NCBI GenBank assembly: GCA_964393275.1
Contig: CAYMTA010000008.1
Span: forward strand, 1 to 64,000
DNA length: 64,000 nucleotides
Source of the DNA: SLRI01 sp964393275
Lineage (GTDB): Bacteria; Pseudomonadota; Alphaproteobacteria; Geminicoccales; Geminicoccaceae
Reading direction: 5' to 3'
Shown: in pieces, positions 55,622 to 63,690 of the stretch
How the letters are laid out: the number at the start of each line of letters is the position of its first letter
Numbering within the stretch: the stretch's first letter is position 1
Position numbers and translations under genes: made by a program
The notes under the pieces: generated by a model
Told to the model about the DNA's origin: nothing
Databases searched by the model: none
The model's input: only the letters and a program-made list of their open reading frames with translations

Positions 55622-56359
55622 ATGACTTACGGGCTCGGGCTGTTCCTCCGCGAGGGCATCGTGATCGCCACGGACAGCCGGACCAATGCCGGCGTCGATC
55701 ACATCGCCGTCATGCGCAAGCTGAACCTGTTCCAGAAGCCGGGCAGCCATCTTCTCGCGCTCGGCTCGGCCGGCAATCTGGCGACCAGCCAGTCGGTGGT
55801 GGCGCTCCTGAACCAGCGGCTGGGCCGGGCGGGCCAGGCGGGCGATCTCTTCGAGGCGGCCAGCCTGTTCGACGCGGCACGGGTGGTCGGCGACACGCTG
55901 CGCGAGGTGATGAGCCGCGAGGCGCCGCATGTGCAGGCCTATGGCGACCCCAATGCCTCGTTCCTGCTCGGCGGCGAGATCGCCGGCGACCGCCACCACC
56001 TCTTCCTCATCTACTCGGCCGGCAACTTCATCGAGGCGACCGAGGACACGCCCTATCTGCAGATCGGCGAGCTCAAGTACGGCAAGCCCATTCTCGACCG
56101 CATCGCCGGCTTCGCCATGCCGCTCGCCGAGGCCGTCAAGATCACGCTGCTCTCGTTCGACGCCACCATCCGCTCGAACCTCTCGGTCGCACCGCCGCTC
56201 GACCTCTTCGTCAAGCGCGCCGGCAGCCTCGAGCCTTTGGTCATGCGCCGGGTCACCGCCGACGACCCCTACCTCACCGAGATCCGCCACGGCTATGCCG
56301 AGGCGATCCGCGGCTCGGTCGCGGCCCTGCCGCGGGCGGCGTGGCTCGAGGGCGAGTAG
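55622..56359 (+). CDS. Proteasome-like peptidase Anbu, 245 aa
   Basis: MTYGLGLFLREGIVIATDSR with 'TNAGVDHIAVMRKLNLFQKP' is the Anbu pattern; removal of Met would expose Thr2 as N-terminal nucleophile. 'GSAGNLATSQSVV' and 'GDRHHLFLIYSAGNFIEATE' (~120-139) continue the Ntn-hydrolase fold. Anbu is usually near a transglutaminase-like protease, an alpha-E protein and an ATP-grasp gene; none is seen here. Follows the transporter after 19 bp. Confidence 0.85.
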   Translation: MTYGLGLFLREGIVIATDSRTNAGVDHIAVMRKLNLFQKPGSHLLALGSAGNLATSQSVVALLNQRLGRAGQAGDLFEAASLFDAARVVGDTLREVMSREAPHVQAYGDPNASFLLGGEIAGDRHHLFLIYSAGNFIEATEDTPYLQIGELKYGKPILDRIAGFAMPLAEAVKITLLSFDATIRSNLSVAPPLDLFVKRAGSLEPLVMRRVTADDPYLTEIRHGYAEAIRGSVAALPRAAWLEGE

Positions 56360-56505
56360 CGGATCGTATTCCTATCACAAGCGGGCCGCCGGGGCAAGGG
56401 CGGCGTCGGTTCGTTCGGCAGAATCGCTTGTGGCGACGCCGAGCCGGCGCCCGGCAGGGTCGAAACGACGATTTTCCGTGGCCCGTCAAGAGCTTGCGGT
56501 GCGTC

Positions 56506-56609
56506 GGGTTCGTTCGTCGAAGCCCGGGTTGGTTCGCCGAATCGGTGGGTTCGCTCGTCGATTCCTTGGGTTCGTTCTGCCGTTTGGCGGGTTCGTTCGC
56601 CCTGAAATG
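56506..56609. repeat. 21-bp tandem repeat, five units
   Basis: GGGTTCGTTCGTCGA-like units begin at 56506, 56526, 56547, 56568 and 56589 (steps of 20, 21, 21, 21). Each starts GGGTT(C/G)G(T/C)TC; the last third varies. A related GGTTCGTTCGGC lies near 56407. Immediately followed by the palindrome array. Confidence 0.85.
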
Positions 56610-56753
56610 ATGCATCGGATGCAACAACCCGGCGAAGATGTTGCATCCGATGCAACAACCCGGGCGGCGATTGTTGCGCTATACGCAACAACCCGAGGAA
56701 AATGTTGCGCTATACGCAACAACCCAAGGGTTGCTGTTGCGTTGGATGCAACA
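56608..56753. repeat. Array of five 19-bp palindromes at 31-33 bp spacing
   Basis: Units at 56608, 56639, 56672, 56703 and 56735. Consensus TGTTGC-N7-GCAACA followed by ACCC in the first four: TGATGCATCGGATGCAACA, TGTTGCATCCGATGCAACA (perfect), TGTTGCGCTATACGCAACA (twice), TGTTGCGTTGGATGCAACA. Steps are 31, 33, 31 and 32 bp, about three helical turns, so all sites face the same side of the DNA. Inner bases co-vary between CATC/GATG and CG/CG pairings. Confidence 0.92.
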
Positions 56754-57113
56754 GGTCCAGATCATCCGCGGGAAGTGCGGACGGTGTTAGGAGCCAGGGA
56801 CGAAGAGGCCACCGCGTAAATTGTCGAGCCTGCAGTGAAACCTTGTCGGCTGCCGTGGATGCGGCTTCGGCGCGACAGGCGAACGTCAGGACGGTGCGGC
56901 GGCGGGCCAGGCGGGCTGGTCGGCGCAGAGGCGGCGGAACCTTTCGATCAGCTCGTCTGACGGTGACCGGCAGCCCTGCGGCAGCGCGGAACAAGGTCGC
57001 GCAACCTGACAATTTTGTCCCTCTTGGCCTGCCTCGGGGCGGAACTTTTCACGCCGCCCCAGCGTTCCCATGCCACGCATTCGCAGGACGCCCAGCCGAA
57101 CGGGTAGAGGGGC

Positions 57114-57500
57114 ATGGCGAGACTCACCCAGCTTTGCGTGCAGATACTGTTCATGGTCGGCGTGACATTCTCGCCGTTGCCGCCGAGCGACGCGCTTGCA
57201 CAACAGGCGGACGGGGGGACAGGCCGCCCGGCCGGTCTTCGGCTGTTTCTCTCGACCGGATGCGGCGCGTGTCACCGGATCGCAGGAACCGAGGCGCAAG
57301 GGAAAATCGGACCGGACCTGACGCATCTCGCCTCGCGAGGGACGATCGGTGCCAAGGTTCTGCCCATGTCTCCGGAAAACCTCAGCGCCTGGATCAGGCG
57401 GACACAGGAGTTGAAGCCGGGCGCGCGGATGCCGTCGTTCGGGATGCTGCCGATGTCTGAAACGAACGCCATCGTGGACTATCTGGTTACCCTGAAATGA
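57114..57500 (+). CDS. Cytochrome c (single haem), 128 aa
   Basis: N-terminal signal or anchor (LCVQILFMVGVTFSPLP), haem motif CGACH at residue 50, downstream Met ligand in 'RMPSFGMLPMSETNAIVDYL' (~102-121). Resembles the cytochrome c domain of caa3-type oxidase subunit II. ATG-TGA overlap with the next gene (57497-57500) suggests an operon. Probably donates electrons to the oxidase encoded opposite. Confidence 0.85.
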   Translation: MARLTQLCVQILFMVGVTFSPLPPSDALAQQADGGTGRPAGLRLFLSTGCGACHRIAGTEAQGKIGPDLTHLASRGTIGAKVLPMSPENLSAWIRRTQELKPGARMPSFGMLPMSETNAIVDYLVTLK

Positions 57501-58756
57501 CACCGCCCGAAGACAAGCCGCCGCGCGAGGGTCTCGTCCGCCGCTTCCTGCGCCTGCCGCTCGGCCTCCTTGTCGGGCTGGCGATTGTCGCCGTGGTCGT
57601 CATCTATGTCGCGGCACCACTCAATATCGCGGCGCGGACCGGCGCGTATCCCGGCATCGGTTGGGTGCTGCATACCTATATGAAGCAATGGGCGCGAAAC
57701 TGGTCCTTTGCGGTCGAGAAGCCTGAGCATGCGGACCTGTCGGATCCGGCGCTGATCCGGCTCGGCGCGGGCTATTTCGAAGCGGGCTGCGCCGCCTGCC
57801 ACAGCGCGCCCGGCCGCGAGCGCAACCCCATGGTCGAGATGATGGAGCCGCCACCGCCGACGCTGGCGTCGAAGGAAGTGGCGAGCTTCAGCGACAAGGA
57901 GCTCTATTGGATCGTCTGGAATGGCGTCAGATACACGGCCATGCCGGGCTGGACAGGCGAACACCGCGAGGACGAGGTCTGGGCGATGGTCGCGTTCCTG
58001 CGGAACTACGACAAGCTCGCGCCTCAGGATTACGTCCACCTGGCCTATGGGGATGTCCAGCCGAAGGGGGTCGATGACGGCGGTGCGATGAGCTTTGGCG
58101 GCCTCGACAACCGGCTCGACAAGACCGTCCAGAACTGCGCGCGCTGTCATGGCGATGACGGGATGGGCCGTGACGGCACCGCACCGAAGATCGCCGGGCA
58201 GTCGAAGGAATATCTGGCGGCCACGCTCGAGGGCTATGCCTCCGGCAAGCGGTCGAGCGGCTTCATGCAGCCGATCGCAGCCCCGCTTTCGACCGCCGAG
58301 ATTGCAGCGCTCGCTGCACATTATGCCGACATGCAGCCCGATGCGACTGCACGCGTGCCCGAGGACGGAGCGGCGGATATGCCGGCGGGCGAGACCCCAG
58401 GCGATTTGACAGCGCTTGGCGAACGCCTCGCGGCCGACGGCGATCCGTCGCGCTTCGTGCCCGGCTGCAGCTCGTGTCACGAGGACAAAGGGGCAGTCCC
58501 CCCGCGGCCGATCTATCCGCGGATCGCCGGGCAGAAAAGCCGATTCATCGAGGCCTGGCTGCGGCTCTACCGTGATCGTCCGTTGGGCGGAACCGACTTC
58601 GCCAACGTCATGCACGTCGCCGCGATGGGGCTGACCGACCACCAGATCAGGGCGCTCGCCGCGTGGTATTCCTCGCTGCCGTATGATGCAGGGGCAGGAG
58701 ATGCGGCGCAGGCGAAATCGGCCGAGGCGGGTGGAGCCGCCGCGTCGCCGGATTAG
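57497..58756 (+). CDS. Membrane-anchored cytochrome c with three haem-binding sites, 419 aa
   Basis: N-terminal TM helix (~18-37, LLVGLAIVAVVVIYVAAPLN). Three CxxCH motifs: CAACH at ~98, CARCH at ~214, CSSCH at ~324, each starting a cytochrome c domain with downstream Met (e.g. 'YTAMPGWTGEHREDEVWAMV', 'QPIAAPLS'). Resembles multihaem cytochromes of alcohol or gluconate dehydrogenases and alternative respiratory chains. It is convergent with the ctaG-cox operon, so likely an electron donor to it. Confidence 0.85.
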   Translation: MTPPEDKPPREGLVRRFLRLPLGLLVGLAIVAVVVIYVAAPLNIAARTGAYPGIGWVLHTYMKQWARNWSFAVEKPEHADLSDPALIRLGAGYFEAGCAACHSAPGRERNPMVEMMEPPPPTLASKEVASFSDKELYWIVWNGVRYTAMPGWTGEHREDEVWAMVAFLRNYDKLAPQDYVHLAYGDVQPKGVDDGGAMSFGGLDNRLDKTVQNCARCHGDDGMGRDGTAPKIAGQSKEYLAATLEGYASGKRSSGFMQPIAAPLSTAEIAALAAHYADMQPDATARVPEDGAADMPAGETPGDLTALGERLAADGDPSRFVPGCSSCHEDKGAVPPRPIYPRIAGQKSRFIEAWLRLYRDRPLGGTDFANVMHVAAMGLTDHQIRALAAWYSSLPYDAGAGDAAQAKSAEAGGAAASPD

Positions 58757-58778
58757 TGGCTGCCCAAGGATGCCAGGA

Positions 58779-59489
58779 TCAGGTTCGACGGCCCGGGTCG
58801 GGGCGCCAACCAAGCGGCGCAGGGTCGGAGCCGAGCAGCCGGGCCGCAAAATACAGGGCGCCGGACAGATAGCCGAGGCCGCCGCCAAGCGCCATCAGGA
58901 CGCCGCCGAGGCGCTGATCCGCCAGCGCATCCAGCCAGAAAGCGCCGCCGCACACCCCGTCGGCATAGATCTGCGCAGGAGTGAGCGCGAGCAGGACGCC
59001 GAGCATGGTCATATGCATGAAGCTGCCGAGCATGGCGATCGTGCCGGCAGCGGCGGCGCGCCGACCCCTGTTCGCAAGCCCCGGCAGCCAGACCAGCATG
59101 CCGACGACAAGAAAGCTCACCTGCTGCAGGGCGAATGTCGGACCGCTCAGCGCCGCTGCCAGATGCAGCGTCGGCGTGTGCCAGGACCAGACCACCAGCA
59201 TCTCGATCCCCGAGAAGGCCAGCGCCGCGCCGATGCCGAACCGCGCCTGCCGGAGCGCGCCGGTTCGCGCGAGGGCGACGACCGCCAGCGGTGCGGCACC
59301 CAGCACCAGAAGAAGGTGCAACACCATGTGCATGGAGAAGGACACCGACGCGATGCGCGGCAACGGGCCCAGCCAGAGCGCCAGGAGCAGGAAGGCGGCG
59401 GCCCCCGCCGGCCAGAGGCGACGCAGGCGGCCCGGCCATGCCGGAGCCATCGGCAAGGCATGTCGGGCCTCGGCATTCAGACCGGACAC
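58779..59489 (-). CDS. ctaG: Cytochrome c oxidase assembly factor CtaG (caa3 type), 236 aa
   Basis: Multi-pass membrane protein with 'SFSMHMVLHLLLVLGAAPLA' (~55-74; conserved M-x-x-H), 'FSGIEMLVVWSWHTPTLH' (~95-112), 'GSFMHMTMLGVLLALTPAQI' (~145-164) and 'DQRLGGVLMALGGGLGYL'; these His/Met residues are typical of the copper-inserting CtaG family. GTG 59489 gives a short overlap with the upstream gene; ATG 59450 is an alternative. Supports maturation of CuB or CuA. Confidence 0.82.
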   Translation of the reverse strand: MSGLNAEARHALPMAPAWPGRLRRLWPAGAAAFLLLALWLGPLPRIASVSFSMHMVLHLLLVLGAAPLAVVALARTGALRQARFGIGAALAFSGIEMLVVWSWHTPTLHLAAALSGPTFALQQVSFLVVGMLVWLPGLANRGRRAAAAGTIAMLGSFMHMTMLGVLLALTPAQIYADGVCGGAFWLDALADQRLGGVLMALGGGLGYLSGALYFAARLLGSDPAPLGWRPDPGRRT

Positions 59490-59929
59490 AGCCCGCCCCA
59501 GAAAACCGGAATGGCGTTCGCAATGATGGCCATCATGGTGACCACCGCCACGAAGAAGCCGCCAAACGCCATCCAGTGCACCCGGCCTTGGTCGGCGCTG
59601 ATCACGCCGCCGGGCGGCGTCCTCGCTGCCGTGTGCGACCGGCGCATGTTGAGGAGCGACAGGCCGATTCCGACGGCCCCCAGCACGAGCGCTGTGACAG
59701 TGATCCAGCGGATGGCGGGTTCGGCCCAGGCGACCGGCGTCCAGTCCACCGCAGCCCCATTCGGGTCGAGGCAGGCCAGCCCGGCGAGGGAGGTGACCGC
59801 GGCGAGCTGGATCGACCAGACAACGGGCACCAGCAGGAACGAAAAGACCAACAGCAGATCCCCGACCCGGTGGCGGGTCGGGCCGGCATGTCCGACGGCG
59901 GTCCGGGAATGAGTGTCTCGATCCGTCAT
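59477..59929 (-). CDS. Membrane protein of the cox cluster, 150 aa
   Basis: Three to four hydrophobic segments (LLLVFSFLLVPVVWSIQLAA; WITVTALVLGAVGIGLSLL; WMAFGGFFVAVVTMMAIIAN in part) and a conserved 'IFWGGLC'-like end (PVFWGGLCPV). Situated between coxC and ctaG, it may be a small oxidase subunit or assembly component. Not assigned to a named family. Confidence 0.7.
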   Translation of the reverse strand: MTDRDTHSRTAVGHAGPTRHRVGDLLLVFSFLLVPVVWSIQLAAVTSLAGLACLDPNGAAVDWTPVAWAEPAIRWITVTALVLGAVGIGLSLLNMRRSHTAARTPPGGVISADQGRVHWMAFGGFFVAVVTMMAIIANAIPVFWGGLCPV

Positions 59930-59944
59930 TCGCCGCGCTCCGCG

Positions 59945-60574
59945 TCAGTTGAAGAGGTGAGGCGTCACGTAGATCGTCGTGAACACGGCAACCCAGACCA
60001 CGTCCACGAAGTGCCAGTAGAACGCGGTGAGGCTGATCGAGTCGCGGCGGTGGCTGTCGAACTTGCCGAGCGCCGTCCAGAGCGCCACCGCCAGCAGCAG
60101 CAGAACGCCGCCCAAGACATGCGCCATGTGAAATCCGGTGACCGTGAAGTAGAGCGACGCGTAGGAGTCGGTGGAAAGCGTGAAGTCCTTGTCGGCCCAT
60201 TCCGTGGCCTCGAGCGCCACGAAGGCGAGGCCGAGGGCAGCGCCGCCGCTCAGGCCCGCGACGCAGACCCGGTTCTGCCCCTTCTTGATGCCGCGCTCGC
60301 CGATCCAGACGACCACACTGCTGGAAAAGAGAAGAATCGTCATCGGTCCGGAGAACTTGAAGCCCGGCAACTCGTCCGGCAGCCACTGCTGCCCGAAATG
60401 GAACGCCATGTAGTAGTAGCTGAACAGCAGGTAGGCGAACAGACACGCCTCGGTCGTGACCATCGCGGCCATCCCGAACCAGCCGTTGCCGCGCACGTCG
60501 GTGCTGCCGAGCGGCAGGCGCCCGAAGGACAGATGCAGTCGATCGTCCGCGATTTCGTGCGTCGTCTCAGACAT
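59945..60574 (-). CDS. coxC: Cytochrome c oxidase subunit III, 209 aa
   Basis: 'WFGMAAMVTTEACLFAYLLF' (~35-54), 'GFHMAHVLGGVLLLLAVALW' (~148-167) and 'AFYWHFVDVVWVAVFTTIYV' (~185-204) are characteristic of the CoxC/CyoC family. Start 60574 (MSETTHEIAD) leaves one base after coxA stop; a longer start at 60589 is possible. Four to five membrane helices, no metal sites. Confidence 0.92.
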   Translation of the reverse strand: MSETTHEIADDRLHLSFGRLPLGSTDVRGNGWFGMAAMVTTEACLFAYLLFSYYYMAFHFGQQWLPDELPGFKFSGPMTILLFSSSVVVWIGERGIKKGQNRVCVAGLSGGAALGLAFVALEATEWADKDFTLSTDSYASLYFTVTGFHMAHVLGGVLLLLAVALWTALGKFDSHRRDSISLTAFYWHFVDVVWVAVFTTIYVTPHLFN

Positions 60575-60575
60575 G

Positions 60576-62528
60576 TCAGGCCCCCGCAACCTGCTCCAGC
60601 TTCGCGCGCGGCCAATTCCAGAAGAAGCCGCAGAGCAGCATCAACACGCCGAGCACGCCGGCGGCATATTCCCAATGGAGGAGCAGCGCCCCGAAGAAGC
60701 CGGTCATGGCGAGCGTGGCGAAGAACGGCCAGAGCGAATCCTCGGCCACCTTCGACACCAGCACCGGCTCGGCATCCAGCATGCTCGTGACCAGTTGCTG
60801 CTTGCCCTTGTCCAGGATCGGACCGCTATCGAGCGAGGTCCGCCCGGTGCCCTCGGCGAGCCGATCCTCCCACAGCGGATGCCGACTGGCCAACACCGGC
60901 TGAACGGCGAAGTTGTAGACAGGCGGTGGCGACGACATCGACCATTCCAGCGTCGGCGCGTCCCACGGGTTCGGCCCGGCCCGCTTGCCGAGCCACCGGC
61001 CCTGCGCGACGTTGATCAGCACAAGCAGGATGCCCACCGCCATGACGAAGCTGCCGATCGTCGTGAGCATGTTCGTCCAGTCCCAGCCCACGGATGCGGG
61101 ATAGGTGTAGATGCGCCGCGGCATGCCCATCAGCCCGGTCCAATGCATCGGCAGGAATGTCAGATTGAAGCCGAGGAACACGAACCAGAAGGCGATCACG
61201 CCCAGCCGCTCGCTCATCATGCGCCCGGTCATCTTCGGGAACCAGAAGTACAGGCCAGCGAGAACGCCGAACAGGTTGATGCCGACAATGGTGTAATGGA
61301 GGTGCGCCAGGACGAAGTAGGTATCGTGCAACTGCAGATCGGCCGGGACGCTGGCCGTCATGACGCCCGAGACGCCGGCGATCACGAACATCACGATGAA
61401 CGAGGCGCAGTAAAGGAAGGCCGTCTTGACCACCGGCCGGCCCCACCAGATGGTCGCGATCCACGCGAAGACCGAGACGGCGCTCGGAATCGTGATGATG
61501 AACGAGGCGCCGCTGAAATAGGACAGCGACAGAAACGGGATTTCGGTGGCGAACATGTGATGCACCCAGACACCGAAGCCCAGGATCATCGTCGTCACCG
61601 TGGCGAGCACGACGAGGCTGTAGCCGACCAGGGGCCGGCGGCAGAAGACCGGCAGGATGTCCGAGACCATCCCCATCGCCGGCAGCACGATGATGTAGAC
61701 CCAAGGATGCGCGTAGAGCCAGAAGAGATGCTGCCAGAGCAGCGGCTTGCCCCCCTCCGCCACCCCGTAGAAATGCGTGCCGTATTGCCGATCGAGCCAC
61801 AAGAGGAAGAAGGCGAGGCTGACCGCCGGGACGGCTAGGAGGTTGCCGACCGAGACCGTGGTGGTGCCCCAAAGCATGACAGGGGTTCGGTTGAACGACA
61901 TGCCCGGCGCGCGCAGGCGCAGAAAGGTGATCACGAAGTTGATGGATCCCGTGGTCGTCGAGATGCCGAGGAAGATCATGCCGAGCGCATAGAAATCGAT
62001 GTTCATGCCGGGATTGTATTGCTTGAGCGAATAGGGCACGTAGTTGAACCAGCCGGCATTCGGAACCGCGCCGGCGAGGAAGCTCGCATAGATGAAAAGG
62101 CCGGAGAACAGGAAAGCCCAGTATGAAAACGCGTTCAGCCGCGGGAAGGCCATGTCGCGCGTGCCGATCAGCAGCGGAAACAAAAAGATCGAGAACCCCG
62201 ACAGTATCGGCAGCGCATAAAGGAAGATCATCGTGATGCCGTGCATCGAGAACAGCTCGTTATACTGCTCAGGCGTCAGCAGCGTTTGGTCTGGACCGGC
62301 GAGCTGGACGCGCATCACCAGCGCCTCGATGCCGCCGAGGATCAGGAAGACAAACGCGGTGATGATGTAGCGAACGCCGAGAATTTTGTGATCGACGGTT
62401 CCGAACCAGCCGCGCAGGCCGGGCCAACCCTCCCACGTCTCGGCGAGCCGGTCACGGAGCTCCTGCGTGACGGACCCGATCTCCGGCTCCTGCGTATATG
62501 CGGCGGGCAGTTCCGACACGGGCGTCAC
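60576..62528 (-). CDS. coxA: Haem-copper oxidase subunit I (A2-like, non-canonical proton channels), 650 aa
   Basis: Metal ligands are intact: haem a His in 'FSMHGITM', CuB/Tyr 'YAHPWVYII' (~245-253), 'WVHHMFA', 'LQLHDTYFVLAHLHYTIVG'. The usual GHPEVY is YAHPWVY, losing the D-channel glutamate, as in A2 enzymes which use a YS pair; here Ser is Ala. The K-channel lysine of 'VPTGIKVF' is Ser in 'IPSAVSVF'. The N-side D of 'RDMAFPRLN' is kept. A C-terminal ~100-residue extension with two extra helices follows. Catalyses O2 reduction. Confidence 0.93.
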   Translation of the reverse strand: MTPVSELPAAYTQEPEIGSVTQELRDRLAETWEGWPGLRGWFGTVDHKILGVRYIITAFVFLILGGIEALVMRVQLAGPDQTLLTPEQYNELFSMHGITMIFLYALPILSGFSIFLFPLLIGTRDMAFPRLNAFSYWAFLFSGLFIYASFLAGAVPNAGWFNYVPYSLKQYNPGMNIDFYALGMIFLGISTTTGSINFVITFLRLRAPGMSFNRTPVMLWGTTTVSVGNLLAVPAVSLAFFLLWLDRQYGTHFYGVAEGGKPLLWQHLFWLYAHPWVYIIVLPAMGMVSDILPVFCRRPLVGYSLVVLATVTTMILGFGVWVHHMFATEIPFLSLSYFSGASFIITIPSAVSVFAWIATIWWGRPVVKTAFLYCASFIVMFVIAGVSGVMTASVPADLQLHDTYFVLAHLHYTIVGINLFGVLAGLYFWFPKMTGRMMSERLGVIAFWFVFLGFNLTFLPMHWTGLMGMPRRIYTYPASVGWDWTNMLTTIGSFVMAVGILLVLINVAQGRWLGKRAGPNPWDAPTLEWSMSSPPPVYNFAVQPVLASRHPLWEDRLAEGTGRTSLDSGPILDKGKQQLVTSMLDAEPVLVSKVAEDSLWPFFATLAMTGFFGALLLHWEYAAGVLGVLMLLCGFFWNWPRAKLEQVAGA

Positions 62529-62532
62529 CTCG

Positions 62533-63483
62533 TCATGTTGCTGGATGAGGGGCGGCTTCGGACGCCGTCGTGCTCGACGGATCGCCGGGCGCCGCCCCTG
62601 CCGTCTTGCGCGCCGCCTCGACTCGCTGCGCCAGCCAAGCGTCGAATTCCGCCGGCGGAACGGCGAAGAGATCGAAGGCCATGTGCGCGTGCTGCAGGCC
62701 GCAATACTCGAGGCACTGCCCGCGATAGACGCCTGCGGTGTCGGCGCGCAGCCAGGCCACGTTCTCCTGACCCGGAATCATGTCCGTCTTGCCGCCCAGC
62801 AGCGGAACCCAGAAGGAATGGATGACGTCGGCCGAGCGCAGCACGAACCGGACGGGACGGCCGACCGGCACGTGGATCTCGTTGGCCGTCTCGAACAGGA
62901 TCGCGCCGTCATCATCGACATAGGCGACCTCCCACCACCATTGGTGCCCGGTCACCTCGATGGTCGCCACCGACTCGCTGGCCGGGGACTGGATCTCGGC
63001 CATGGTGGCGACCGTCCACGTGACGAAGAAAAGCAGGATGGCGACGGTGACCGCGAGGCCTGCATAGATCCAGCGCAGCGCCCCCGCGTCATGCCCTGGC
63101 ATCACGGAGCCCATGTCCGTGCTCATGTCGTCGATCCGTCGTCCCCGCCGCACGATCGCGATCACGATAAGCGCGGTGATGATGGCAACCACCGCAACCG
63201 AGAGCCAGGTCAAGGCCAGGAGGATCGGCCGGATCTCCTGACCGGGCGAGCCGAAGGTTTGCAGGTAATTCAGCGGGCCATGGCTGCCCGGCCTCGGCAG
63301 GGCGTCCGCCGCCTGCGCCGGGATGGCGGCCAGCAGGAGCAAGGTGGCGATCCTGCCAGCCCGCCAAGGGATGGAGCGCGCCCTCGATACCCAACCGGCC
63401 GGCATGGCCCAGCATCGGCGCGCCCTGATCCGTGACGGCGCGGCCAGCAAGAGAATCTTCGATGTGCGGGCCCGTCCGGACAT
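62533..63483 (-). CDS. coxB: Cytochrome c oxidase subunit II (CuA), 316 aa
   Basis: Extended N-terminus, then signal-like 'RIATLLLLAAIPAQAADA' (~43-60), two TM helices (~83-105, ~133-158), and cupredoxin domain with 'GHQWWWEVAYVDDD', 'DVIHSFWVP' (~215) and CuA motif 'GQCLEYCGLQHAHM' (~250-263). No C-terminal haem domain, so this is not a fused caa3 subunit II. AGGAG nine bases before ATG 63483 supports the start. First gene of the cox operon. Confidence 0.93.
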   Translation of the reverse strand: MSGRARTSKILLLAAPSRIRARRCWAMPAGWVSRARSIPWRAGRIATLLLLAAIPAQAADALPRPGSHGPLNYLQTFGSPGQEIRPILLALTWLSVAVVAIITALIVIAIVRRGRRIDDMSTDMGSVMPGHDAGALRWIYAGLAVTVAILLFFVTWTVATMAEIQSPASESVATIEVTGHQWWWEVAYVDDDGAILFETANEIHVPVGRPVRFVLRSADVIHSFWVPLLGGKTDMIPGQENVAWLRADTAGVYRGQCLEYCGLQHAHMAFDLFAVPPAEFDAWLAQRVEAARKTAGAAPGDPSSTTASEAAPHPAT

Positions 63484-63690
63484 CCCGAGCGACTCCTCAT
63501 GCTCGCGTGGCTAACGCCGCCAATCTCGTTCGGTTCCCTTTGTCCGATGGCCCGGCATCCGGGCCGCAGTTGGCGGGCCGCGGTTGCCGGCGCCCGAACG
63601 ACCAGCCGATGGGGCGCGGGGAAGATCATGTTCCCCGCATCTCTTTTGACCGCCTCTTTGGGACAGGAGCCTTTGCCCAAGGCAGGCCGC

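Larger units (their letters stand above)
56360..57113. other. Gene-free region with two repeat arrays
   Basis: Between Anbu and the cytochrome c gene I see no convincing coding sequence. It contains a 21-bp tandem repeat (56506-56609), an array of five palindromes (56608-56753) and about 360 further bases without recognised signals. Open frames on the minus strand across the arrays are repetitive Arg/Pro/Ser or Cys/Ser strings and look like translation of the repeats. Confidence 0.6.

Noticed and set aside
56486..56722. Cys/Ser-rich minus-strand peptide across the palindrome array
   Set aside because: Its repetitiveness follows the DNA repeat period; no ribosome site or conserved features.
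56506..56753. CRISPR array
   Set aside because: Units are 19-21 bp with 12-14 bp non-unique gaps; no spacers, leader or cas genes.
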